Origin: Streptomyces longhuiensis
Lineage (GTDB): Bacteria > Actinomycetota > Actinomycetes > Streptomycetales > Streptomycetaceae
DNA length: 64,000 nt
NCBI RefSeq assembly: GCF_020616555.1
Contig: NZ_CP085173.1
Span: 3,421,501 to 3,485,500 of the forward strand
Direction of reading: 5' to 3'
Made by a program: the position numbers and the translations under genes. The notes under the pieces are model-generated. The model was not told where the DNA came from and ran no database searches. It saw only the letters and a list, made by a program, of their open reading frames with translations. Positions 44,488 through 51,427 of the stretch are shown here, in pieces. Positions within the stretch are counted from its first letter, which is position 1. Each line of letters opens with the position of its first letter.

Positions 44488-45096
44488 ATGGACCGTATGT
44501 CAGCGCGACGCGGGCCCGCCCCCACCGGTGAGCCCTTCACGGTCACCGACTTCCAGCTGGTCCTGCTGCGCCGCATGGCGGACCACAACCCGGAACTGGT
44601 GGAGGACGCGCGCCGGGAACTCGGCGCGTCGGTGGCGCAGATGCGGGAGGCGAACCGCCGCTACCAGGCCAGGCGCCATGTGAGGGGCCCGCTCACCACG
44701 CGGTCCCTGTACCGCTCGCTCCTCGGCGCTCCCGAACAGACCGTCACCCGGCAGATCGGGGACCTGACCTGTGAGGCCCTCCAATGGCGTGTGCCGCTCT
44801 GGCCCGGTCTGCTCTTCGAGGCGCTGGCCGGCCCGAACGGCGCGGTGTGGAACGAGTGGCTGGTCCGGGCCCCCGGCGCACCCGCGCCCGCGCTCCGCAC
44901 CCTCGACGACCTCGTCCCCTGGTCCTGCACCGTGGACGAGGTGTCCGGGGCGTTCCCGCCGGCCCGCCCGCTGGAGGGCTCGGCGCCCACGCGCTGGGGC
45001 CTCGCCTTCGCGGCGCCGGACGCGGAGGGGACGCTTCGGGAGGTCAGGGCGGAGTTCACCTACGGGCTGCTCCAGCGCTGGACGCTCACCGGCTGA
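44488..45096 (+). CDS. Conserved hypothetical protein
   Basis: This 202-residue soluble protein has no recognised domain. The middle (RRYQARRHVRGPLTTRSLYRSLLG) is basic and the rest is moderately hydrophobic with tryptophans (LQWRVPLWPGLLFEALAG). ATG 44488 or 44497 are possible starts. It is 23 bp after the Trm112-like gene and may be the end of that operon. It overlaps the converging ATP-grasp gene by 11 bp. No function is proposed. Confidence 0.65.
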   Translation: MDRMSARRGPAPTGEPFTVTDFQLVLLRRMADHNPELVEDARRELGASVAQMREANRRYQARRHVRGPLTTRSLYRSLLGAPEQTVTRQIGDLTCEALQWRVPLWPGLLFEALAGPNGAVWNEWLVRAPGAPAPALRTLDDLVPWSCTVDEVSGAFPPARPLEGSAPTRWGLAFAAPDAEGTLREVRAEFTYGLLQRWTLTG

Positions 45097-45988
45097 CGCC
45101 GGTGGCCACCTCGATGATCGCGTCGGCGACGACCGGCAGGGAGCCGGGGTGGACCGTGCCGAGGAACAGGTTGGGTTCGACGAGCTCCAGCTCCATGACG
45201 CACGGCTTCCCGTCGTTACCGTCGACCAGGTCGACGCGCGCGTAGAGCAGTTCGGGGGCGCCCGGCACGGCGGCCAGCGCCCGCTCCGCCACGTCGAGTT
45301 CGGCGGTCGTGGGCTCCCAGGGCTCCAGCGCCGGGTGGGGCGTCTTGTGCGCGTCGTAGGCCACACCCTCGGCGAGGACGGCGCCCTTGCGTATGGCGTG
45401 CAGGAGGCGTCCGCCGCAGAAGACGACGGCGCGCTCGCCGGTGACGTCGATGTCCGTGACGTAGGGCTGCACCATCGCGGTGAGGCCGTCGCCGTGCATG
45501 CGGGCGAGCTGGCGCAGGGCGGTGTCGCGCTCCTCGGGCCGGTAGCGGCCCGCCAGCCGGGCGCCCGCGCCCGTGGTCGGCTTGATCACGTACGCGCGGT
45601 CGGCGGGCAGCTCGGGAGTGTCGCCCGGCGCGAAGTAGCGGGTCGGGACGACGGGCACGCCGCGTCCGGCCAGTTCGCCCAGGTACCGCTTGTCGGTGTT
45701 CCAGCGCACGACGTCCACCGGGTTGGCGAGCCGGGTGAGCGTCGAGCACCGCTCGGCCCACGCGACGAACTCGGCGGTGCGCCAGCTGTAGTCCCAGGTG
45801 GAGCGGATGACGGCGAGGTCGAACGAGGCCCAGTCGACCTCGGGGTCGTCCCAGAACACGGTCGCGGCCTCGGCGCCCCGCTCACTCAGCGCCTTCGCGA
45901 GCAGCGGCAGGTCCCCGTCGATCTCGATGCCGGGCCGGCTGGTGACCAGAGCGATCCGGCTCGTGCTGCCGTTGGGGGCGTCTGCCAC
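45086..45988 (-). CDS. ATP-grasp domain protein (DcsG-like)
   Basis: This 300-residue ATP-grasp ligase candidate resembles proteins related to cycloserine ligase DcsG and other amino-acid ligases. Motifs are RSTWDYSWR (about 60-68), the ATP-binding lysine blocks NTDKRYL and YVIKPTTGAGARLAGRY, and a metal-binding LYARVDLVDG-x-MELELVEPNLFL (about 250-275). It probably joins a carboxylate to an amine with ATP consumption. There is no partner gene nearby, so the substrate is unknown. Confidence 0.85.
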   Translation of the reverse strand: MADAPNGSTSRIALVTSRPGIEIDGDLPLLAKALSERGAEAATVFWDDPEVDWASFDLAVIRSTWDYSWRTAEFVAWAERCSTLTRLANPVDVVRWNTDKRYLGELAGRGVPVVPTRYFAPGDTPELPADRAYVIKPTTGAGARLAGRYRPEERDTALRQLARMHGDGLTAMVQPYVTDIDVTGERAVVFCGGRLLHAIRKGAVLAEGVAYDAHKTPHPALEPWEPTTAELDVAERALAAVPGAPELLYARVDLVDGNDGKPCVMELELVEPNLFLGTVHPGSLPVVADAIIEVATGVSR

Positions 45989-46060
45989 GGGAACTCCATA
46001 CGTCGGTGCGGTCGTACGAATAGCGCTCCGCAGGCTAACAACCCCCCTGGCAGGGACCGG

Positions 46061-46771
46061 CTACTCACCCTCGTCCGGGTCCCAGTCCAGGAGCCGCACC
46101 TTCGCCACGGTCCGCACATGGCGGCGCATCGCCGCCGCGGCCTGTGCGGGGCGGCCCGTCTCGATCGCTTCGAGGATCGCCCGGTGCTGGGCGAGGGAGC
46201 GGGCGGGGCGGCGCGGCTGGCGCAGGGACTCGGTGCGGGACTCGGTGACCTGGTCGGCGATGGACCGCATGAACTCGGCGAGAAGCGCGCTGTGGGCGGC
46301 CGCGGTGACGGCCGCGTGGAAGAGGCGGTCGCCCTCGACGCCGTGGCCGCCCTCCTCGATGTCGGCGGCCATGCGGTCGAGCGCCGTGTGCAGGGCGGCG
46401 AGGTCCTCGTCGGTGCGGCGTTCGGCGGCCAGCTCGGCGAGCTTGGTCTCCAGGGCCTCTCGGGCCTCCAGGACGTCGGGCAGCCGGCGCCTGCGCTCCA
46501 CCATGTGCTCGACGGGCTCCGCGTCGAGGCTGTCGCGCATGAGGTACGTGCCGCCGCCGTGCCGGGCCTCCACCAGACCCTGGACCTCCAGGACGACGAT
46601 GGCCTGCTTCACGGAGGCGCGGCTCACGCCCAGGCGAGCGGCCAGGTCGCGCTCGGGCGGGAGGCGGTCACCGGCGCGCAGGCCGCCCTCGGCGACGTAG
46701 GCGCGCAGCCGGTCGAGGACCTGCTCGTACAGGCGCGGCCTGGCCGTCATCGGCCGCAGTGCGTCGGTCAT
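46061..46771 (-). CDS. GntR/FadR-family regulator of the matB operon
   Basis: This 236-residue FadR-subfamily regulator has a winged HTH at about 14-75 (GGLRAGDRLPPERDLAARLG, VSRASVKQAIVVLEVQGL) and an all-helical effector domain (FCD) with HRAILEAIETG near residue 205. ATG 46771 has GGAGG upstream. It is divergent from matB, with two matching palindromic arms between; MatR proteins in this context repress malonate genes and respond to malonate or malonyl-CoA. The effector is inferred from the neighbour. Confidence 0.9.
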   Translation of the reverse strand: MTDALRPMTARPRLYEQVLDRLRAYVAEGGLRAGDRLPPERDLAARLGVSRASVKQAIVVLEVQGLVEARHGGGTYLMRDSLDAEPVEHMVERRRRLPDVLEAREALETKLAELAAERRTDEDLAALHTALDRMAADIEEGGHGVEGDRLFHAAVTAAAHSALLAEFMRSIADQVTESRTESLRQPRRPARSLAQHRAILEAIETGRPAQAAAAMRRHVRTVAKVRLLDWDPDEGE

Positions 46772-46820
46772 GGGGCCCTCCTCCCTGGGGTTCCGCAGCG
46801 TAACAGCGGACCGAAGGAAT

Positions 46821-46840
46821 GGCCCAGTGGCTGAACCAAT
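46821..46840. promoter_or_regulatory. Left operator arm for the GntR regulator
   Basis: GGCCCAGTGGCTGAACCAAT contains TGGCTGAACCA, which is itself a palindrome of the FadR type. It is the reverse complement, with one mismatch, of the arm at 46882-46901. Confidence 0.7.
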
Positions 46841-46854
46841 CTTCGGGCGCATCC

Positions 46855-46884
46855 TTGACGTAGGGGCGACGCCACCCGCACATT
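46855..46884 (+). promoter_or_regulatory. Candidate matB promoter
   Basis: TTGACG (46855-46860), 18 bases, then CACATT (46879-46884). The -10 overlaps the right operator arm, so a bound repressor would block polymerase. Confidence 0.5.
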
Positions 46885-46901
46885 GGTTCAGCCACTTGGC
46901 C
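46882..46901. promoter_or_regulatory. Right operator arm for the GntR regulator
   Basis: ATTGGTTCAGCCACTTGGCC is the inverted partner of 46821-46840, 41 bp away. The core TGGTTCAGCCA has the t-GG-x5-CC-a symmetry of FadR-family operators. Confidence 0.7.
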
Positions 46902-46939
46902 ACTGCCGTCCCTGTCGACCGCCGCTAGGAGCGCCACCC

Positions 46940-48397
46940 GTGTCCCTGCTCTTCCCCGCCCTGGCCCACGACCCCGACCGCCCCGCCCTGCGCTTCGGCG
47001 ACCGCTCCCTCACCTACGGGGAGCTGGCCTCGGCGGCCGGAGCCCTGGCCGCGCGCCTCGACGGCGCGCGCCGGGCCGCCGTGTGGGCGACACCCACCCT
47101 GGAGACCGCCGTCGGCGTCGTCGCGGCGCTGCTCGCGGGCGTGCCCGCCGTGCCGCTCAACCCGAAGTCCGGCAGCGGCGAGCTGGCGCACATCGTGGCC
47201 GACAGCGCCCCGGACGTCGTGCTCGCCGCGCCGGGGACCGAACTCCCGGACGCGCTCGGCGACTTGACGTTCGTCGGCACGGACGTCGACACGACTGCCG
47301 CGTCGGGCCCGGCCCGCGAGTGGCCCGAGCCGGACGCGTCGGCGCCCGCGTTCGTCGTCTACACCTCCGGCACGACGGGCCCGCCCAAGGGCGCCGTCCT
47401 TCCGCGCCGCGCGGTCACCTCGACCCTGGACGCGCTCCAGGACGCGTGGGAGTGGACCGGCGACGACGTCCTGGTGCACGGCCTGCCGCTGTTCCACGTG
47501 CACGGCCTGATCCTGGGCATCCTCGGCCCGCTGCGCCGCGGCGGATCGGTGCGCCACCTGGGCCGGTTCAGCACGGAGGGCGTGGCGCGCGAGCTGGGCA
47601 GTGGGGCGACCATGCTGTTCGGGGTGCCGACGATGTACCACCGCATCGCCGAGGCCCTGCCCGTCGAGCCGGAGCTGGTGAAGGCCCTGTCGGGGGCGCG
47701 GCTCCTGGTGTCCGGTTCCGCGGCGCTGCCCGTGCACGACCACGAGCGGATCGCCGCAGCGACGGGCCGCCGCGTCATCGAGCGGTACGGGATGACGGAG
47801 ACCCTGATGAACACGAGCGTGCGGGCGGACGGCGAGGCGCGTGCGGGCACGGTCGGCGTGCCGCTGCCGGGCGTCTCGGTGCGGCTCGTGGAGGAGGACG
47901 GCGTCACGGAGATCCCGGCCGGAGACCCGGAGGCGGTCGGCGAGATCCAGGTCAGGGGCCCGAACCTCTTCACCGAGTACCTGAACCGGCCCGACGCGAC
48001 GGCCGGCGCGTTCGCCGAGGGCGGCTGGTTCCGCACCGGCGACATGGCGGTCCGCGACCCGGACGGCTATGTCCGCATCGTGGGCCGCAAGGCCACCGAC
48101 CTCATCAAGAGCGGCGGCTACAAGATCGGCGCGGGCGAGATCGAGAACGCGCTCCTGGAGCACCCCGGGGTGAGCGAGGCCGCCGTCACCGGCGAGCCCG
48201 ACGACGACCTCGGCGAGCGCATCGTGGCCTGGATCGTCCCGGCCGACGCCGAACATCCCCCGGCAGCGGACGAGTTGGCCTCCCACGTCGCCGACCGCCT
48301 CGCCCCGCACAAGCGCCCGCGCGTGGTGCGCTGCCTGGAGTCGCTGCCCCGCAACGACATGGGCAAGATCATGAAGCGGGCGCTCCCCCGTGGCTGA
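46940..48397 (+). CDS. matB: Malonyl-CoA synthetase MatB
   Basis: This 485-residue acyl-CoA synthetase of the ANL superfamily makes malonyl-CoA (and often methylmalonyl-CoA) from the free acid, CoA and ATP. Motifs include the P-loop VVYTSGTTGPPKGAVLPR (about 138-155), the adenylation block IERYGMTETLMNTSV and the hinge/catalytic lysine region GYKIGAGEIENALL and RNDMGKIMKR. The sequence closely resembles the S. coelicolor MatB (SCO2444) as I recall it. GTG 46940 has AGGAG upstream. It would feed fatty acid and polyketide synthesis. Confidence 0.92.
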   Translation: MSLLFPALAHDPDRPALRFGDRSLTYGELASAAGALAARLDGARRAAVWATPTLETAVGVVAALLAGVPAVPLNPKSGSGELAHIVADSAPDVVLAAPGTELPDALGDLTFVGTDVDTTAASGPAREWPEPDASAPAFVVYTSGTTGPPKGAVLPRRAVTSTLDALQDAWEWTGDDVLVHGLPLFHVHGLILGILGPLRRGGSVRHLGRFSTEGVARELGSGATMLFGVPTMYHRIAEALPVEPELVKALSGARLLVSGSAALPVHDHERIAAATGRRVIERYGMTETLMNTSVRADGEARAGTVGVPLPGVSVRLVEEDGVTEIPAGDPEAVGEIQVRGPNLFTEYLNRPDATAGAFAEGGWFRTGDMAVRDPDGYVRIVGRKATDLIKSGGYKIGAGEIENALLEHPGVSEAAVTGEPDDDLGERIVAWIVPADAEHPPAADELASHVADRLAPHKRPRVVRCLESLPRNDMGKIMKRALPRG

Positions 48398-49742
48398 CAC
48401 CGTGCGGCTCTCCGCCCGCGAGGCCCTCGCCGCCGTCACCGACCCCGGCACCTTCACCGAACTGCCCGCCCCCGACGGCACGTACGCGCCCGACGGGCCG
48501 CTCTCCTGGGACGGCTACGACGCGGCGCGGGCACGGGCCGCCGCCCGCACCGGCGAGGCCGAGTCCGTGGTGTGCGGGACGGCGTCGGTCGGCGGAACCA
48601 GGGCCGTACTGGTCTCCTTCGAGTTCGGCTTCCTCGGCGGCTCGCTCGGCGAGCGCACGGGCGACCGCATAGAGGCCGCGTACACGTTCGCCCGCGCGCA
48701 CCGGCTCCCCGTCGTGCCCCTGGTCGCGACGGGCGGCAGCCGGATGCAGGAGGGCATGCGGGCGCTGGTCCAACTCCAGCGCGTGGCACGGCAGTCGGCG
48801 CTCACGCGGGAAGCCGGCCTGGCGCAGGTGGCGGTCCTGCGCGACCCCACGACGGGCGGCGGCTGGGCGACGCTCGGCGCGGGCGCCGATGTGATCCTGG
48901 CGCTCGAGTCGGCGCAGGTGGGCTTCGCGGGCTCGCGGGTGAGGCCCGCGGACGCGGACCCGGCGGCGTACTCGGCACGCGGCCAGCTCTCGGCCGGCGC
49001 CGTCGACGCGGTGGTGCGCCGAGACGACCTGACGGAGACCCTCGCCCGCTGGCTGCGGCTGCTCACGCGCCCGTCCGACGACCCCGCCCCGGTCCCCTAC
49101 GCGCTCGGCCGCGGCGATCTGCCCGCCACGGGCCGCGACGCCGTCCGCCGCGCCCGGTCCACCGAACGGCCGCGCGCGGAGGCCTACTTGGACGCCTACT
49201 TCGCGTCCCGGGTCACGGTCGTCGGCGACCGCTGCGGCGGCACCGACGACGGTGTGCTGTGCGGCTTCGGGGAGAGCGCCCGGGACGGCAGAACGGTCGC
49301 GTACGCCGCACAGCTCGGTACGGCGACCCGGCCGGCCGGCTACCGCACGGCGGCGCGCCTGGTGCGGCTCGCCGGGCGACTCGGCATGCCCGTGCTGACG
49401 CTGGTGGACACGCCGGGCGCGGCCAACGACGCGGAGGCGGAGCGGTCCGGGGCGGGTGCCGCCATCGCGGACCTGTTCACGGCGCTCGCCGCGTCGCCGG
49501 TCCCGGTCACCACGCTGGTCGTGGGCGAGGGCGGCTCGGGCGGGGCGCTCGCCCTGGCCGCACCGGAGAACACCTGGGCGACACCGGACAGCTACTTCTC
49601 CGTCATCGCGCCCGAACTCGCCGCCGCGATCCTCAAGCGCGACCCGGACGAGGTGGACGCGACGGCCGATCAACTCCGCCTCAGGCCACAGGACTTGGTG
49701 GAGCTGGGAGTGGTGCGCGGGATCGCGGGGACGGCGCCGTGA
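48390..49742 (+). CDS. Fused acyl-CoA carboxyltransferase (AccD-AccA-like)
   Basis: This 450-residue protein combines two crotonase-fold carboxyltransferase halves. The N-terminal half resembles the AccD/beta side (GTASVGGTRAVLVSFEFGFLGG, RMQEGMRALVQLQR, about 48-140) and the C-terminal half the AccA/alpha side (LTLVDTPGAANDAEAE, then GEGGSGGALALA, about 335-400). GTG 48390 overlaps matB by 8 bp, so it is translationally coupled. It could be part of an acyl-CoA carboxylase, or a malonyl decarboxylase as in malonate decarboxylase beta/gamma subunits. No biotin carrier or carboxylase gene is present. Confidence 0.85.
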   Translation: MADTVRLSAREALAAVTDPGTFTELPAPDGTYAPDGPLSWDGYDAARARAAARTGEAESVVCGTASVGGTRAVLVSFEFGFLGGSLGERTGDRIEAAYTFARAHRLPVVPLVATGGSRMQEGMRALVQLQRVARQSALTREAGLAQVAVLRDPTTGGGWATLGAGADVILALESAQVGFAGSRVRPADADPAAYSARGQLSAGAVDAVVRRDDLTETLARWLRLLTRPSDDPAPVPYALGRGDLPATGRDAVRRARSTERPRAEAYLDAYFASRVTVVGDRCGGTDDGVLCGFGESARDGRTVAYAAQLGTATRPAGYRTAARLVRLAGRLGMPVLTLVDTPGAANDAEAERSGAGAAIADLFTALAASPVPVTTLVVGEGGSGGALALAAPENTWATPDSYFSVIAPELAAAILKRDPDEVDATADQLRLRPQDLVELGVVRGIAGTAP

Positions 49743-49979
49743 GCGAGTCCGCACGGCAGGGCGGGGCATCACGAGGACTCGCAAATACGAACAGGGGAGC
49801 AGTTGTTCCCTGGAACAGGTGATCGTTCCGCGAGGAATTGCCTGAGGCGCCGGTGACCGACGATGCTTACGGTGCGCAAGCAACGGGCTGCAGACCGTAA
49901 TTGCGGGCCCGGTCCATGTCCCATACGTGGCCGGGGAGTTGGTCCCACACGTGCAACACCGCTAGGAGAACGCGCCACC

Positions 49980-50039
49980 ATGAACCTGATCACCGACATC
50001 CTCGCCGGCCTCGTCCACTTCGTCGGCTGGCTCGTCTGA
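49980..50039 (+). CDS. 19-residue hydrophobic peptide gene
   Basis: ATG 49980 to TGA 50037-50039 encodes MNLITDILAGLVHFVGWLV. AGGAG lies 11 bases upstream at the expected distance, and a strong 19-bp hairpin follows 33 bp after the stop, so it has the look of an autonomous short transcript. The peptide is almost wholly apolar with one Asp and one His, and could form one amphipathic or membrane helix (spacing I4-I7-L8-L11-V12-F14-V15-L18). No signal peptide or modification gene is close. Possibilities include a membrane-acting toxin, a regulatory peptide or a leader peptide. I do not recognise a family. Confidence 0.55.
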   Translation: MNLITDILAGLVHFVGWLV

Positions 50040-50071
50040 CGCCAGGCCGCGCAGGTCACGCGGAGTCAACC

Positions 50072-50117
50072 GCGGCGGCGCCGTCTCCCCGGTCCCACGG
50101 GGAGGCGGCGCCGCCGC
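50072..50117 (+). terminator. Strong terminator after the 19-residue peptide gene
   Basis: Arms 50072-50090 and 50099-50117 pair over 19 bases with one mismatch around an 8-base loop. It may also terminate the converging monooxygenase gene, whose stop is at 50121. Confidence 0.9.
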
Positions 50118-50120
50118 GCG

Positions 50121-50993
50121 TCACGCCCCGCACACCGCGGCCGCGTCCGTGAGGGCACGCAGCCGCGGAAGGACCTCACCGGCTACGCGGGCCGGCTCGC
50201 CGGGACCCGTACAGCCGTAGAGGACGAACTCGTCGATGCCGAGCTGCCGGTAGGCGAACAGCCGCCGCGCCACCTCGTCGTACGTGCCGACGACCGTGTC
50301 CCCCGCCGGTCCGCTCCGGCCGTCGTCCACGATCCGGTCCGCCGCGTCCCGCGCCTCGGACTCCTCGGCGCGGCCCACCAGGCGCAGGCGGAGCCCGTAC
50401 CGCAGCCGCGGATTACGGTCCCGCGAGCGGGCGACGCGCTCCGCGACGACGGCCGGCGGCGCGCTCCTCACCAGCCGCACATCGGCCCGCCGGGCCGCGA
50501 TGCCGTCGGCGGCCGGGGATTCGCCCCCGAAGTAGAGCGGCACCGGATGCTCGACGGCCGGGTCGCTCAACTGGGCGCCCTCGACCTGCACATGCTCCCC
50601 CTGGAAGTCGATGCGCCTGCCGTCGAGCAGGTCGCGCACGACGGCCATCACCTCGTCGGTGCGCCCGTAACGCTGGTCGTGGGTCAGCCCGGCGCCGTGC
50701 GCGCCGACGTCGAGCCTGAGGCGGCCGCCCGCGAACCGGCGGAACGCGTCGGCCTGTTGGGCGATGACGGTGGGTCCCGCGCTGCCCGTGGGCAGCGCGA
50801 CGAGGAAGCCGATCCGCTCGGTCTGACGACAGAGCCCCGACGCGAGCGCCCACGGGTCGGGGCCGCCGGCCGGCATCGAGAGCGAGTCGAACCCGGCACG
50901 CTCCGCGGCGAGGGCCGTGGGGGCCAGCGAGTCGATGTCGGCCGGCCGCCGGGCCGGCAGGTACCAGTGCAGCAGAGGATGGTTCTCGGGCAT
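50121..50993 (-). CDS. LLM-class flavin-dependent monooxygenase (SsuD-like)
   Basis: This 290-residue luciferase-like monooxygenase is predicted to use reduced flavin and oxygen, as in SsuD-type desulfonation of alkanesulfonates. The N-terminal HWYLPARRPADIDSLAPTALAAERAGFDSL and AHGAGLTHDQRYGRTDEVMAVVRDLL (about 100-124) are typical of the group; the C-terminal half has GTYDEVARRLFAYRQLGID. The upstream sulfur-type leader peptide (51118-51228) is good evidence for a role in sulfur acquisition. Confidence 0.88.
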   Translation of the reverse strand: MPENHPLLHWYLPARRPADIDSLAPTALAAERAGFDSLSMPAGGPDPWALASGLCRQTERIGFLVALPTGSAGPTVIAQQADAFRRFAGGRLRLDVGAHGAGLTHDQRYGRTDEVMAVVRDLLDGRRIDFQGEHVQVEGAQLSDPAVEHPVPLYFGGESPAADGIAARRADVRLVRSAPPAVVAERVARSRDRNPRLRYGLRLRLVGRAEESEARDAADRIVDDGRSGPAGDTVVGTYDEVARRLFAYRQLGIDEFVLYGCTGPGEPARVAGEVLPRLRALTDAAAVCGA

Positions 50994-51117
50994 GACGACA
51001 CCTCGGGAATCGCGCGGGGGCGTGGACTACTGCGGGAACGGACGCGGGGCCGCCGGGGCGGCTCGAAGGACACGGGACGCGGGCGGACCGGGCGAGGGAA
51101 CGCCTCCCCGGAGCGCC

Positions 51118-51228
51118 TCAGGAAAGGGCGTCGGGGCCGGAAGCGGCCGGACAGAGCATCGTCGACACACGCAGAAGATCCACGTGGCGGCGCGAGACGA
51201 GCACGCGCGAGACGAGTACCGGAGCCAT
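51118..51228 (-). CDS. Putative leader peptide for sulfur-metabolism gene
   Basis: ATG 51228 opens a 36-codon frame containing SRRHVDLLRVSTMLCP. Arg-Arg-His-Val-Asp-Leu-Leu-Arg-Val-x-x-x-Leu-Cys is the hallmark of actinobacterial leader peptides found before sulfur-assimilation operons (ssu, cys, sulfonate transporters). The cysteine codon near the end is thought to sense cysteine supply. AGGA lies at about ten bases upstream. The stop is 124 bp before the monooxygenase start, leaving room for an attenuator; no clear competing hairpins are assigned. Confidence 0.8.
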   Translation of the reverse strand: MAPVLVSRVLVSRRHVDLLRVSTMLCPAASGPDALS

Positions 51229-51329
51229 GCACGCATCCTGTCCGCGGCCACGGCGCCCCCACAAGGGCGTTCCCGCATGGCGGACAGCGACGTATCACTG
51301 GGTGGACGTCGAGGGCGCCGAGACGCACG

Positions 51330-51368
51330 CGAAGGCCCGGCGCGGCTGGCTGCCGTGCCGGGCCTTCG
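51330..51368 (-). terminator. Terminator of the S8 peptidase gene
   Basis: A perfect 12-bp stem (51330-51341 with 51357-51368) and a 15-base loop lie 60 bp after the peptidase stop on the reverse strand. Confidence 0.75.
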
Positions 51369-51427
51369 GCCAGACATCCGTACAGGTCAGTGCACCCGTA
51401 CCGGTCAGAACATCGGTACCGGAAGGG

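Noticed and set aside
49790..49830. TTGTTCCCTGGAACAGGTG near the carboxyltransferase 3' end, palindromic core TTCCCTGGAA
   Set aside because: The stem is only a few bases and it lies in no recognised regulatory context, so it was not called as a terminator or operator.
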